A stretch of DNA of 43,881 nt from an uncultured Burkholderiales bacterium (GTDB taxonomy: Bacteria > Pseudomonadota > Gammaproteobacteria > Burkholderiales > Burkholderiaceae_C), in contig CAIJIT010000071.1 of NCBI GenBank assembly GCA_903820745.1, forward strand, positions 1-43,881. The letters run 5' to 3'. Every line of letters starts with the position of its first letter. Positions within the stretch are counted from its first letter, which is position 1. A program made the position numbers and the translations under genes. Positions 34,566 through 42,772 of this stretch are shown piece after piece. The notes under the pieces are model-generated. The model saw only the letters and a list, made by a program, of their open reading frames with translations, was not told the DNA's origin and searched no databases.

Positions 34566-35675
34566 TCAATTTGTTGCCGCCACGGCGGGCGCTTGGTAGC
34601 GCTTGACCTTTTGGCCCGTGGTCAATGTGTGCACGCCAGCCACCACCAGTTCCTGGCCCGGCAACAAGCCAGCAGCGATCACCACTTCGTTGCCGTCAGC
34701 TGCACCGACCTGAACGACCTGCTGCTTCACGGTCATCGACGCGGGATCCAGCAGCCACACCAAGGTCTGACCTTTTTGTTGCATCAACGCTGTCAAAGGC
34801 AATTTGATCAAGGAATCAATGTCTGGCAATCGCAAGATCACCGTCGCCGATTGCCCCAACTTGACATCAGCGCGACCGACATCGGCCTTGACAAGAAAGG
34901 TGCGGGTGACAGGGTCTGCTGCAGCAGAAACTTCGCGCAAGGTCACCCTGCGCGCTGTCTGAGCAGGTGGATCGTTCCAGAGTTTGAGCTGCATGCCCTC
35001 CGGCCGGTTGGTCGCGGCGCGCAAGACGGGCAGCTGATCCTCGGGCACAGAGAACACCACGTCGCGAGATCCATCCTGAGCCAATCGCACAATGCTCGCG
35101 CCAGCCGGCACCACCATGCCGGGTTCGGCATCGACACCGGTCACCAGGCCCGCCACATCGGCCAGCAAACGCGCATAGCCGGTCTGGTTAGCCTGTGCGC
35201 TGGCCTGCGCCTGCGCCTGGTCAAGTTGCGCCTGGGCTGCCTTCAATGCGACATCTCGCCGCTCGAGCTCGGCCGCGCTGATGAAACCTTGTTCACGCAG
35301 TTCGACATAGCGCTTGTAATCGGCCCGCAGCAGGTCGCGGTTGATCGTTGCGGCCTGCAATCCAGCTCGCGCAGCGTCCTGAGCCAACAATAGATCCTGT
35401 GCGTCGAGCCGGGCCAGAAGCTGTCCTGCCTGGACCTGATCGCCGAGGCTGACCTTGCGCTCTAGCAGTTTGCCTGGGACCCGGAAGGACAAGCGTGACT
35501 CGATCCTGGCGCGAATCTCCGCTGCATATTCCCGACTCGAACCGGCGGATTCTGCTTTTACCACCAGGGTACGTACGGCCCGTTCGGGTTCAGGTCCCGC
35601 AGCCTGCTGACTGCAACCATTGAACAAAAGCAGCGATGCAATCAATGGCAAGATTTTGGGGGAGAGTTGAGACAT
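34566..35675 (-). CDS. RND efflux membrane-fusion lipoprotein (periplasmic adaptor)
   Basis: The adaptor links the RND pump to an outer-membrane channel. It has 369 residues with lipobox LLFNGC near residue 21. The order is half lipoyl domain (VPGKLLERKVSLGDQVQAGQLLARLD), alpha-helical hairpin (about 95-165), second lipoyl half, beta-barrel and membrane-proximal domain. The ATG has GAGG at good spacing. It is first of a two-gene operon with the RND pump, divergent from hpnC; the shared control region carries repeated GGACC-type motifs. Confidence 0.92.
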   Translation of the reverse strand: MSQLSPKILPLIASLLLFNGCSQQAAGPEPERAVRTLVVKAESAGSSREYAAEIRARIESRLSFRVPGKLLERKVSLGDQVQAGQLLARLDAQDLLLAQDAARAGLQAATINRDLLRADYKRYVELREQGFISAAELERRDVALKAAQAQLDQAQAQASAQANQTGYARLLADVAGLVTGVDAEPGMVVPAGASIVRLAQDGSRDVVFSVPEDQLPVLRAATNRPEGMQLKLWNDPPAQTARRVTLREVSAAADPVTRTFLVKADVGRADVKLGQSATVILRLPDIDSLIKLPLTALMQQKGQTLVWLLDPASMTVKQQVVQVGAADGNEVVIAAGLLPGQELVVAGVHTLTTGQKVKRYQAPAVAATN

Positions 35676-35724
35676 GAGGAACCTCGACAAGGACAGCCTG
35701 GATCAGAGCATCCAAACTCGATTT

Positions 35725-35781
35725 GGACCAAGGACCGAAGGACCGAGGGTGTAAAAAGGATTACTACTGACCGAAGGGTCA
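35725..35781. promoter_or_regulatory. Repeat-rich control region between RND operon and hpnCDE
   Basis: Three head-to-tail copies GGACCAA, GGACCGAA and GGACCGA lie at 35725-35746. An inverted repeat TGACC-GAAG-GGTCA lies at 35768-35781. All share the core GACCGAAGG or a close form. The spacing suggests binding sites for a regulator of the efflux operon or of hpnC. No regulator gene is adjacent. Confidence 0.35.
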
Positions 35782-35859
35782 TTAATATACGCAAACCCTC
35801 GTCAATTGTCAAATGAAGACTGTCACCGCAGCAGACCTAAAACACCCACAATCCTGCCC

Positions 35860-36711
35860 GTGAGCCAACAACATTACGAAAATTTCCCGGTAGCCTCCTG
35901 GCTTTGCCCAAAGGCCCTGCGTCCTGCCGTGGCAGCCATCTATCAATTTGCCCGCACGGCCGATGACTTGGCCGACGAAGGCGAGGCCAGTCCGGCGCAA
36001 CGCAGCGCCGATTTGCGAGCCTACCGGTGCGATCTGCAGGCAGTTGCACAGGCCCTGGAGCCCTCAGCCCGCTGGGCATCAAACGTGTTCCGTCCGTTGG
36101 CTGAAGTACGGCAGCAATTTCGCTTGCCGTTGCCCTTGCTGCATGACCTGCTCAACGCATTCGAACAGGATCTATACAAGTCTGCATATATCGACCGCAA
36201 CGATCTGCTGGGCTATTGCCGCCTCTCGGCCAATCCGGTCGGGCGTCTGTTGCTGCACCTTTATGGCGTCAGCGATGCCGCAGCGCTCAAGCGCTCGGAT
36301 GCGATTTGCAGCAGCCTGCAGTTGATCAACTTCTGGCAGGATTTCAGCCGTGATGGTCCTCAAGGTCGTGTCTACGCCCCCCAGACCGATCTGGACCGAC
36401 ATGGCCTCAGCCGCGGTGATCTACTGGCTTGCCGCGACAGTCCGGCAGCCCGTGCAATGACCCGGGAGCTCTGCGAATGGGCCAGGCAACTGATGCTGGA
36501 GGGCGCGCCTTTGGTTCATCAGATCAAGGGACGTGCAGGCTGGGAGTTGCGACTGGTCGTACAAGGCGGTCTGCGAATTCTTGAGAAAATCAAGGCCATG
36601 CACTACGCCAGTCTGACTCAACGCCCTGTGCTGACCGCAATGGATGCCCCCACAATGCTGTGGCAAGCCATGCGGATGCGCGCACCGATCAACCCCGAGG
36701 AGGTTTCTTGA
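35860..36711 (+). CDS. hpnC: Squalene synthase HpnC (presqualene/hydroxysqualene step)
   Basis: In the three-enzyme route, HpnD makes presqualene diphosphate from farnesyl diphosphate, HpnC converts it to hydroxysqualene and HpnE reduces that to squalene. From the GTG at 35860 the product is 283 residues and opens with 'MSQQHYENFPVASWL', the usual HpnC start. The frame extends upstream to a TTG at 35806, but the extra 18 residues look unlike the family. The aspartate motifs are D35-D39 (DDLAD) and D161-D165 (QDFSRD). Its TGA overlaps the hpnD start (TTGA). First gene of hpnCDE. Confidence 0.92.
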   Translation: MSQQHYENFPVASWLCPKALRPAVAAIYQFARTADDLADEGEASPAQRSADLRAYRCDLQAVAQALEPSARWASNVFRPLAEVRQQFRLPLPLLHDLLNAFEQDLYKSAYIDRNDLLGYCRLSANPVGRLLLHLYGVSDAAALKRSDAICSSLQLINFWQDFSRDGPQGRVYAPQTDLDRHGLSRGDLLACRDSPAARAMTRELCEWARQLMLEGAPLVHQIKGRAGWELRLVVQGGLRILEKIKAMHYASLTQRPVLTAMDAPTMLWQAMRMRAPINPEEVS

Positions 36712-37556
36712 CGCCCGAGCAATATGTGCAGGAGAAGACTGCCAAGAGCGGTTCGAGCTTCTATTACGCCTTCCTGTTTCTGCCACCGGCCCGCCGCGCA
36801 GGCATCACTGCCTTCTATGCCTTTTGCCGCGAAATCGATGATGTCGTCGATGAGACACAGGATGCCGGTATTGCCGCCACCAAGCTGGCCTGGTGGCGCA
36901 AGGAAACTGCCAACTCATTTGCAGGAGCACCCCAGCACCCGGTCATGCGCGCGCTGTTGCCGCATTGCGCCAGGTACGACATCAGGCTCGAGCATCTGCA
37001 TGCGGTCATCGAAGGTTGCCAGATGGATCTGGACCAAAACCGCTTTCTGGACTACGCAGGCCTGCAGCGCTATTGCCATCTGGTAGCCGGCGTTGTCGGC
37101 GAAGTCGCAGCTGGCATTTTTGGCAGCACCGAGGCAGGAACCAAAGCCTATGCCCACAAGCTCGGCCTGGCCATGCAACTGACCAACATCATCCGCGACG
37201 TTGGCGACGATGCCAGGCGCGGCCGAATCTACCTGCCCATTTCTGAGCTCCAGCAATTTGACGTCAAGGCCCATGAAATTCTGCAGCGCAGCAGCCCCTG
37301 GGGATACAGCGAGCGCTTCACCGCCTTGATGCATTTCCAGGCCAGCCGTGCGCATCAACTTTATGACGAAGCTTTCGCTTTGCTGCCCAAGGCTGATCGC
37401 CGCGCGCAAAAGCCCGGGTTGATGATGGCAAACATCTACCGGACCTTGTTGCGAGAAATTGAACTCGAGAACTTCCAGATCCTGCAGCAGCGCATTTCGC
37501 TGACGCCGCTGCGCAAGGTCTGGATCGCAGTTCGCACCAACTTGTACGGCCGTTGA
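36708..37556 (+). CDS. hpnD: Presqualene diphosphate synthase HpnD
   Basis: HpnD condenses two farnesyl diphosphates into presqualene diphosphate. The start is the TTG at 36708: a strong GAGGAGG lies five bases before it and it overlaps the hpnC stop. The product is 282 residues (MTPEQYVQEKTAKSGSSFYY). The two metal-binding aspartate motifs are D44-D48 (DDVVD) and D164-D168 (DVGDD), the second within 'NIIRDVGDDARRGR'. The TGA overlaps the hpnE start by one base. Confidence 0.94.
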   Translation: MTPEQYVQEKTAKSGSSFYYAFLFLPPARRAGITAFYAFCREIDDVVDETQDAGIAATKLAWWRKETANSFAGAPQHPVMRALLPHCARYDIRLEHLHAVIEGCQMDLDQNRFLDYAGLQRYCHLVAGVVGEVAAGIFGSTEAGTKAYAHKLGLAMQLTNIIRDVGDDARRGRIYLPISELQQFDVKAHEILQRSSPWGYSERFTALMHFQASRAHQLYDEAFALLPKADRRAQKPGLMMANIYRTLLREIELENFQILQQRISLTPLRKVWIAVRTNLYGR

Positions 37557-38869
37557 TGCCAAATCGAGCCTCGCCCGCGCGACGCGTGGCAGTGATCGGC
37601 GGCGGTTGGGCCGGCATTTCAGCGGCAGTGCATGCATGCCAACGAGGGCAAGCGGTCACGCTGTTTGAGATGACCCTGCGGCTGGGCGGCAGAGCGCGCA
37701 GCCTGCACGACACCACAGCGGTTCCGTCGGATCTTGACGAAGCGCCGCTGGACAACGGCCAGCATATTTTGATCGGCGCTTATCGGCATTGCCTGGAGTT
37801 GCTGGCAACCGTTGGCGTCGATCATTCTGAGGCCCTTCTGCGGCTGCCACTGCGTCTGCGCTACCCTCGCCATGAAGGCTTGAGCCTGCCCCCGGGCCGG
37901 CCATTGCCGAGCTTTGTGAGAGGCATCCTCGCCTATCAAGCCTGGCCGCTGGCAGCGCGGGCGCGTCTGCTGATGACGGCAGCCGGATGGTTGCTGCGGC
38001 GTTTCACATGTGCGGCCGAGCTGACCGTCGACCAACTCTGCGCTGATTTGCCCGCCATCGTCAAGCAAGAACTGATCGCTCCGCTGTGCATTGCGGCCAT
38101 GAACACGCCCTCCGGTCAAGCCAGCGCAAGGGTGTTCCTGCGCGTCTTGCAAGATTCGCTATTTGGCGGAAGTGGCAGTTCCGACCTGCTGCTGCCGCGA
38201 GTCCCACTCTCGGGCCTGCTGGCCGACCCGGCCCAAACCTGGCTTCAGGTCCAAGGGACCGACCTGCGCCTGGGGCAGCGTCTGCAAAGCCTGGCGCAGC
38301 AAGGAAATCAATGGCTGGCCGACGGCGAACCGTTTGATGCCGTGATCCTCGCCTGCACCTCGGCAGAAGCAGCAAGGCTTTGCGATGACATTGCACCGGA
38401 CTGGGCATTCAAAGCAAGGACGCTGCGATACGAGCCGATCATCACCGTCTATCTACAAAGCCCGGGCTCAGTCCTGCCTGCACCGATGCTTGCCTTGCAG
38501 GACGGCGCGCAAGAGCCAGCCCAATTTGCCTTCGATCTGGGTCAATTGGGTCACGCGCCTGGACGTTTTGCCCTCGTCATCAGTGGCGCGGCACCCTGGG
38601 TCGAACGCGGTTTGGTCAAAACAGGCCTGGCTGCGCTGAAACAGGCTGAACGTGAAATCACTTGGCACAGCCCGCCAAAGGTCCTCAAAGTCCTGGCGGA
38701 AAAGCGCGCAACTTTCTCCTGTACGCCGGGCTTGCAGCGCCCGCCAGCACAAATCAGCGATGGACTTTTCGCCGCCGGAGACTATGTTGCAGGACCCTAT
38801 CCGGCCACTTTGGAGGGCGCGGTCAGGTCAGGGCGGACAGCGGCAATCAAAGCGGCAACCGGGCTTTGA
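37556..38869 (+). CDS. hpnE: Hydroxysqualene dehydroxylase HpnE
   Basis: This FAD-dependent amine-oxidase-fold enzyme reduces hydroxysqualene to squalene. It has 437 residues from the ATG at 37556, which shares a base with the hpnD stop (TGATG). The dinucleotide-binding GGGWAGISAA lies near residue 16, then 'LDNGQHILIGAY', a family hallmark. The C-terminal FAD segment is 'LFAAGDYVAGPYPATLEGAVRSG'. The last gene of the operon; no squalene-hopene cyclase follows, so the end use of squalene is encoded elsewhere if at all. Confidence 0.93.
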   Translation: MPNRASPARRVAVIGGGWAGISAAVHACQRGQAVTLFEMTLRLGGRARSLHDTTAVPSDLDEAPLDNGQHILIGAYRHCLELLATVGVDHSEALLRLPLRLRYPRHEGLSLPPGRPLPSFVRGILAYQAWPLAARARLLMTAAGWLLRRFTCAAELTVDQLCADLPAIVKQELIAPLCIAAMNTPSGQASARVFLRVLQDSLFGGSGSSDLLLPRVPLSGLLADPAQTWLQVQGTDLRLGQRLQSLAQQGNQWLADGEPFDAVILACTSAEAARLCDDIAPDWAFKARTLRYEPIITVYLQSPGSVLPAPMLALQDGAQEPAQFAFDLGQLGHAPGRFALVISGAAPWVERGLVKTGLAALKQAEREITWHSPPKVLKVLAEKRATFSCTPGLQRPPAQISDGLFAAGDYVAGPYPATLEGAVRSGRTAAIKAATGL

Positions 38870-38949
38870 TAACAGCGTAAAAATTCAGCCGTCTTTCAGT
38901 TGACGTTATGAGTTCAGTGGGGTTTTGCGATACATATTTTCAACACTCA

Positions 38950-38966
38950 AGTACGGCAACCGTACT
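38950..38966. promoter_or_regulatory. Inverted repeat upstream of the IclR gene
   Basis: AGTACGG-CAA-CCGTACT is a perfect 7-bp inverted repeat with a 3-base spacer. It is followed by TACTAT (38963-38968), which could be a -10 overlapping the right arm. It may be an autoregulatory operator for the IclR-type gene 62 bases downstream, or a weak hairpin after hpnE. Confidence 0.4.
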
Positions 38967-39027
38967 ATCATTTTATGAAATCTACTTTCGTAATGCAAAA
39001 ATTTGATTTCTCCCGCACAATCCAGGT

Positions 39028-39795
39028 ATGAAAAACGATGAGGTCAAGTCACCCGCTATCCAGGTGCTGGAACGCACTTTTGCCTTGCTTGATGTGCTGG
39101 CAAGTCACCAAGATCCGGTCTCCTTGAAACAGATCAGCGCGACAACCGGCTTGCATCCATCGACTGCGCACCGGATTCTCAATGATCTGGCCTTGGGGAG
39201 ATTCGTCGACCGTCCTGAGGCGGGAAGCTACCGACTCGGCATGCGGATGCTGGAACTCGGCAACCTAGTCAAAGCCAGGCTTGATGTCCGTGAGGCTGCC
39301 TTGGGACCGATGCGCGAGTTACACAAGTTCACCCACCAACCCGTCAATCTATCGGTACGCCAAGGCGATGAAATCGTCTACATCGAGCGCACCTACAGCG
39401 AACGATCGGGTATGCAAGTCGTACGTGCGATCGGCGGACGAGCACCACTGCACCTGACTTCGGTTGGAAAATTATTCCTGGCCAGTGACGAACCATTGAG
39501 AGTACGTAGCTACGCGACGCGTACCGGTCTGGCCGGGCATACCCACAACAGCATTACCGACGTCAATGCGCTGGAGCGCGAAATGGCTTTCGTACGCCAG
39601 CGTGGTGTCGCCCGTGATGACGAAGAACTGGAACTTGGCGTGCGTTGTATGGCTGCAGGCATTTACGATGACCAGTCCAAATTGATCGCCGGGCTGTCGA
39701 TTTCGGCACCTGCTGATCGGCTCGAAGAATCCTGGTTGCTCAAGTTGAAGCAGACTGCTGCGGAAATTTCGTCGGCGCTGGGTTACCGTGGTTGA
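39028..39795 (+). CDS. IclR-family transcriptional regulator
   Basis: The 255-residue protein has an N-terminal winged helix-turn-helix (about 10-70: 'IQVLERTFALLDVLA', 'LKQISATTGLHPSTAHRILNDL') and an IclR effector domain ('LSVRQGDEIVYIERTYS', 'APLHLTSVGKLFLA', 'GVRCMAAGIYDD'). Members repress or activate catabolic genes in response to small carboxylates or aromatics. No catabolic operon is next to it, so the target is unclear; autoregulation through the inverted repeat upstream is possible. AGG lies four bases before the ATG. It ends in a shared strong terminator. Confidence 0.9.
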   Translation: MKNDEVKSPAIQVLERTFALLDVLASHQDPVSLKQISATTGLHPSTAHRILNDLALGRFVDRPEAGSYRLGMRMLELGNLVKARLDVREAALGPMRELHKFTHQPVNLSVRQGDEIVYIERTYSERSGMQVVRAIGGRAPLHLTSVGKLFLASDEPLRVRSYATRTGLAGHTHNSITDVNALEREMAFVRQRGVARDDEELELGVRCMAAGIYDDQSKLIAGLSISAPADRLEESWLLKLKQTAAEISSALGYRG

Positions 39796-39805
39796 AAGCG
39801 TTCAC

Positions 39806-39841
39806 GCATAAAAATGCGCTCAAATGAGCGCATTTTTATGC
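39806..39841. terminator. Bidirectional Rho-independent terminator
   Basis: A perfect 16-bp stem, GCATAAAAATGCGCTC with its complement, with loop AAAT, lies between the convergent IclR and pbpG genes. The A/T blocks in both arms give T-tracts in both directions, so it should end both transcripts. Confidence 0.9.
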
Positions 39842-39853
39842 CGGGGAGCCATG

Positions 39854-40879
39854 TCAGATAGCGATCTTCGCTTCTTTCAATAATGCTGACGGATTGCTGT
39901 TGATCCACTTGCGAACGCGTTCCGCATCACCGATTCTGGTGTTCTTGCCGGTCGAGTCCAGGAAAACCATGATCAACTTGCGTCCAGCCATGCGGGCCTG
40001 CATCACCAAGCAACGTCCAGCCTCGTTGATGAAACCGGTCTTTTGCAAGCCAATGTCCCACGCCGGACTGCTGACAAGTCGATTGGTATTGTGGAACTGC
40101 AACTGTCTGCGTCCTAACGCCACCTGAAATTCACGGGAGGTCGAAAATTCGCGCAACAACGGGACTTCATGCGCGACCTTCACCAGAGCGGCCAGGTCCA
40201 TGGCGGTCGATTGATTGCGACTCGACAATCCGCTCGGCTCGACATATTGAGTGCCGCTCATGCCAAGAGCTTGGGCCTTGTAATTCATCGCAGCCACGAA
40301 TACCTGCAATCCCCCCGGATAGTTGCGCCCGAGCGCAGCTGCGGCCCTATTCTCGGATGCCATCAAAGCCAGATGCAACAGTTCTCCGCGCGACAAAGTA
40401 GTGCCGACAGGCAAACGCGAGCTTGAGCGTTTTTCGGTATTGATGTCCTCATCAGTGATGGTCAGCTTTTCGTCCAGGGACTGCCCGGCTTCCACGACGA
40501 CGAGTGCTGTCATCAACTTGGTGATCGAAGCAATCGGCAAAACAGCTTGCGAATTTTTCGCAAACAGGACTTCATTGGTGTCCTGATCCAGCACCAGCGC
40601 CACGCCAGACTTCAAATCAAGTGCATCTCCGACCGAATGCAGGCCATGAAGCTGTCCGATCGAAGGCACCGCAACCGCAGCAACGCCGGCAATGACAGCG
40701 GTTTTGCGCAAGCGCAAGCCAGTCGACTTGGCAGGTTTGGCCTTGTGCAGATTTTTGACAACCTTGTCCGGTACGGGTGTTGACTCGTTTACTGCCGCAT
40801 GGGCAGGCAGCGCCAATCCTGCCAACAGTACTGAAAAGCCCAGGGCCATGGCCGAGAAATTTGATGCGAACGACTTCAA
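39854..40879 (-). CDS. pbpG: D-alanyl-D-alanine endopeptidase (penicillin-binding protein 7 family)
   Basis: This S11-family periplasmic peptidase cleaves or trims peptidoglycan cross-links. It has 341 residues with a signal peptide ending at AHA (residue 28). The active-site motifs are S118-I-T-K121, S175-E-N177 and K280-T-G282. The C-terminal PBP5-type beta domain is absent, as in PBP7. The TTG start is supported by GGGAG five bases upstream and because it gives the signal peptide its basic residue; the ATG ten codons later would not. Its promoter overlaps the leuA terminator (40912-40939). Confidence 0.9.
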   Translation of the reverse strand: MKSFASNFSAMALGFSVLLAGLALPAHAAVNESTPVPDKVVKNLHKAKPAKSTGLRLRKTAVIAGVAAVAVPSIGQLHGLHSVGDALDLKSGVALVLDQDTNEVLFAKNSQAVLPIASITKLMTALVVVEAGQSLDEKLTITDEDINTEKRSSSRLPVGTTLSRGELLHLALMASENRAAAALGRNYPGGLQVFVAAMNYKAQALGMSGTQYVEPSGLSSRNQSTAMDLAALVKVAHEVPLLREFSTSREFQVALGRRQLQFHNTNRLVSSPAWDIGLQKTGFINEAGRCLVMQARMAGRKLIMVFLDSTGKNTRIGDAERVRKWINSNPSALLKEAKIAI

Positions 40880-40911
40880 CCTGACTCCCAGTAACTTGCA
40901 ATTGCCGACAG

Positions 40912-40939
40912 GTTATACGAAAAATGCCCTCAAGATCAA
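40912..40939 (-). promoter_or_regulatory. Promoter of pbpG inside the leuA terminator
   Basis: Read leftwards: -35 TTGATC (40934-40939), 16-base spacer, -10 TATAAC (40912-40917). The start of transcription would be near 40905, giving a leader of about 25 bases. Confidence 0.55.
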
Positions 40940-40955
40940 AAACTTGACGGCATTT
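40920..40955 (-). terminator. Rho-independent terminator of leuA
   Basis: Read leftwards: AAATGCC then TCAAG, loop TTTTTGAT, CTTGA then GGCATTT, with one internal mismatch, followed by TTT and CG. The stem of 12 pairs is strong. It lies about 100 bases after the leuA stop. Confidence 0.72.
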
Positions 40956-41002
40956 CTTCAAGTTGGATATTGCCCTGGCTGACTTTAGACTCGACGATTG
41001 AG

Positions 41003-41044
41003 CCAAACCTGTCCGCAAGACGATCGAGAAACGGCAAGGTTTGG
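41003..41044. other. Long-loop inverted repeat downstream of leuA
   Basis: CCAAACCT and AGGTTTGG are perfect 8-bp arms 26 bases apart, with a short CCG/CGG pairing inside. There is no T-tract. It could protect the leuA 3' end or be a binding site; function unknown. Confidence 0.3.
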
Positions 41045-41057
41045 TCTCATTCGGCTC

Positions 41058-42599
41058 TCATCCCTGTGCAGAGACGCGTTCAATTTTGCTATGCAATTTG
41101 TTCAATGCACTCAAATAGGCCTTGGCTGAAGCCACGACGATGTCCGGATCGGCACCGACGCCGTTCACCACGCGACCGCCATGCTGCAACCGGACAGTCA
41201 CTTCGCCTTGAGATTCAGTATTGCCGCTGGTGATCGCGTTGACCGAATAAAGAAGCAACTCTGCTCCGCTCTTGACGGTCGACTCAATCGCGCGAACGGT
41301 CGCGTCGACGGGTCCGTTGCCATCACTCTCGGCACGATGTTCGACCTGCCCGATAGAAAATACCACGCTGGCATGCGGCCGCTCGCCGGTTTCCGAGCGC
41401 TGCGAGAGTGCGACCAGCCGGTAATGCTCCTGTTCGGAGCTGACACCTTCGTCCATCACCAGCGCGATGATGTCCTCGTCAAAAATCTCGTTCTTGCGGT
41501 CAGCCAGATCCTTGAACCGGACGAAGGCATTGTTGATTTCCGCTTCGGACTCCAGCGCAATGCCAAGTTCATGCAGACGCTGCTTGAATGCATTGCGACC
41601 ACTGAGTTTGCCCAGAACGATCTTGTTGGCAGACCAGCCAACATCCTCGGCCCGCATGATTTCATAGGTGTCGCGAGCTTTGAGTACGCCATCCTGATGG
41701 ATACCTGAGGCATGTGCAAAGGCATTGGCCCCGACAACGGCCTTGTTCGGTTGAACGACAAACCCGGTCGTCTGCGATACCAAACGCGAGGCCGCGAGGA
41801 TCTGCGACGCATCGACATTCAGGTCCAGTCCGAAATAATCGCGCCGGGTCTTGAGCGCCATCACGACCTCTTCGAGCGAGCAGTTTCCAGCCCGCTCGCC
41901 CAGGCCATTGATCGTGCACTCGATCTGCCTGGCACCACCGATTTGCACACCGGCTAGGGAATTGGCAACCGCCATGCCGAGGTCATTGTGGCAATGTACC
42001 GACCAGATTGCCTGATCCGAATTGGGCACACGTTCGCGAAGGGTCTTGATGAAGTTGCCATACAACTCAGGAATCGCATAACCAACCGTATCGGGAATAT
42101 TGATAGTCCGCGCGCCTTCCTTGATGACAGCTTCAACCACTCGGCAGAGAAAGTCCATGTCGGAGCGGTAGCCGTCCTCAGGCGAAAACTCGACGTCGCC
42201 CGTCAGGTTGCGGGCAAAACGGACCGCCAACGTGGCTTGCTCGAGCACCTGCTCACGCGTCATACGAAGCTTTTTCTCCATATGGAGTTCGCTGGTGGCG
42301 ATAAAGGTGTGGATGCGCGAGCGCTCGGCCCCTTGCAAGGCCTCAGCAGCCCGGGCAATATCGCGATCATTGGCTCGTGCCAGCGAACATATGATGCTCT
42401 CGCGCACCGCACCGGCAATCGCCTTGACAGCCTCGAAATCACCGTTCGATGAGGCGGCAAAGCCGGCCTCGATCACATCGACGCGCAAGCGTTCGAGTTG
42501 ACGCGCAATGCGCAGTTTTTCGTCCTTGGTCATCGAAGCGCCGGGCGACTGCTCGCCATCGCGCAAAGTCGTATCGAAGATGATCAATTGATCTGCCAT
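41058..42599 (-). CDS. leuA: 2-isopropylmalate synthase
   Basis: LeuA condenses 2-oxoisovalerate with acetyl-CoA, the first committed step of leucine synthesis. It has 513 residues from [17 protein letters not shown], with AGGAG at good spacing; the longer frame is not needed. The catalytic TIM barrel has the metal-binding D in '[12 protein letters not shown]' and the 'HCHNDLGMA' histidines. The 'GIHQDGVLK' segment and the C-terminal leucine-sensing domain (about 390-513) are intact, so feedback inhibition is expected. The upstream leader peptide and attenuator add transcriptional control by leucine supply. Confidence 0.96.
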   Translation of the reverse strand: MADQLIIFDTTLRDGEQSPGASMTKDEKLRIARQLERLRVDVIEAGFAASSNGDFEAVKAIAGAVRESIICSLARANDRDIARAAEALQGAERSRIHTFIATSELHMEKKLRMTREQVLEQATLAVRFARNLTGDVEFSPEDGYRSDMDFLCRVVEAVIKEGARTINIPDTVGYAIPELYGNFIKTLRERVPNSDQAIWSVHCHNDLGMAVANSLAGVQIGGARQIECTINGLGERAGNCSLEEVVMALKTRRDYFGLDLNVDASQILAASRLVSQTTGFVVQPNKAVVGANAFAHASGIHQDGVLKARDTYEIMRAEDVGWSANKIVLGKLSGRNAFKQRLHELGIALESEAEINNAFVRFKDLADRKNEIFDEDIIALVMDEGVSSEQEHYRLVALSQRSETGERPHASVVFSIGQVEHRAESDGNGPVDATVRAIESTVKSGAELLLYSVNAITSGNTESQGEVTVRLQHGGRVVNGVGADPDIVVASAKAYLSALNKLHSKIERVSAQG

Positions 42600-42625
42600 G
42601 AGGGTCTCCTGAAGCGCCAAATTGA

Positions 42626-42664
42626 AAAACAAAACGGCCCGCGAAGCTGCTGCTTGGCGGGCCG
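42626..42664 (-). terminator. leu attenuator terminator
   Basis: Read leftwards: CGGCCCGC (42664-42657), then an inner stem AAGC/GCTT around AGCA, then GCGGGCCG (42642-42635) and TTTTGTTTTT. It lies between the leader peptide and leuA. A GGGCC segment in the leader coding region (complement of 42709-42713) can pair with the first arm to form an antiterminator. Confidence 0.85.
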
Positions 42665-42695
42665 GGGATGCAAAGAAATCTTGTGACGTTTGCGA

Positions 42696-42752
42696 TCAGC
42701 GTGCCCGAGGCCCGTTGGATAGCATTAGCAGCAGTGAATGCAAATTCGTCAT
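42696..42752 (-). CDS. leuL: leu operon leader peptide
   Basis: The 18-residue frame reads MTNLHSLLLMLSNGPRAR and stops with TGA. Five of 18 residues are leucine, including a Leu-Leu-Leu run (CTG CTG CTA) and another CTA codon. It lies between pssA and leuA and is followed by a strong intrinsic terminator. Slow translation of the leucine codons when charged tRNA-Leu is scarce would favour the antiterminator and leuA expression. The start has only a weak GATGG before it and lies 20 bases after the pssA stop, so coupling is possible. Too short for coding statistics; the leucine run plus terminator is the evidence. Confidence 0.75.
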   Translation of the reverse strand: MTNLHSLLLMLSNGPRAR

Positions 42753-42772
42753 ACCATCAATATAGCACGGCC

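Noticed and set aside
42759-42764. TATATT as a -10 for the leu leader
   Set aside because: It ends only seven bases before the leader ATG and lacks a matching -35, so transcription more likely comes through from pssA or upstream.
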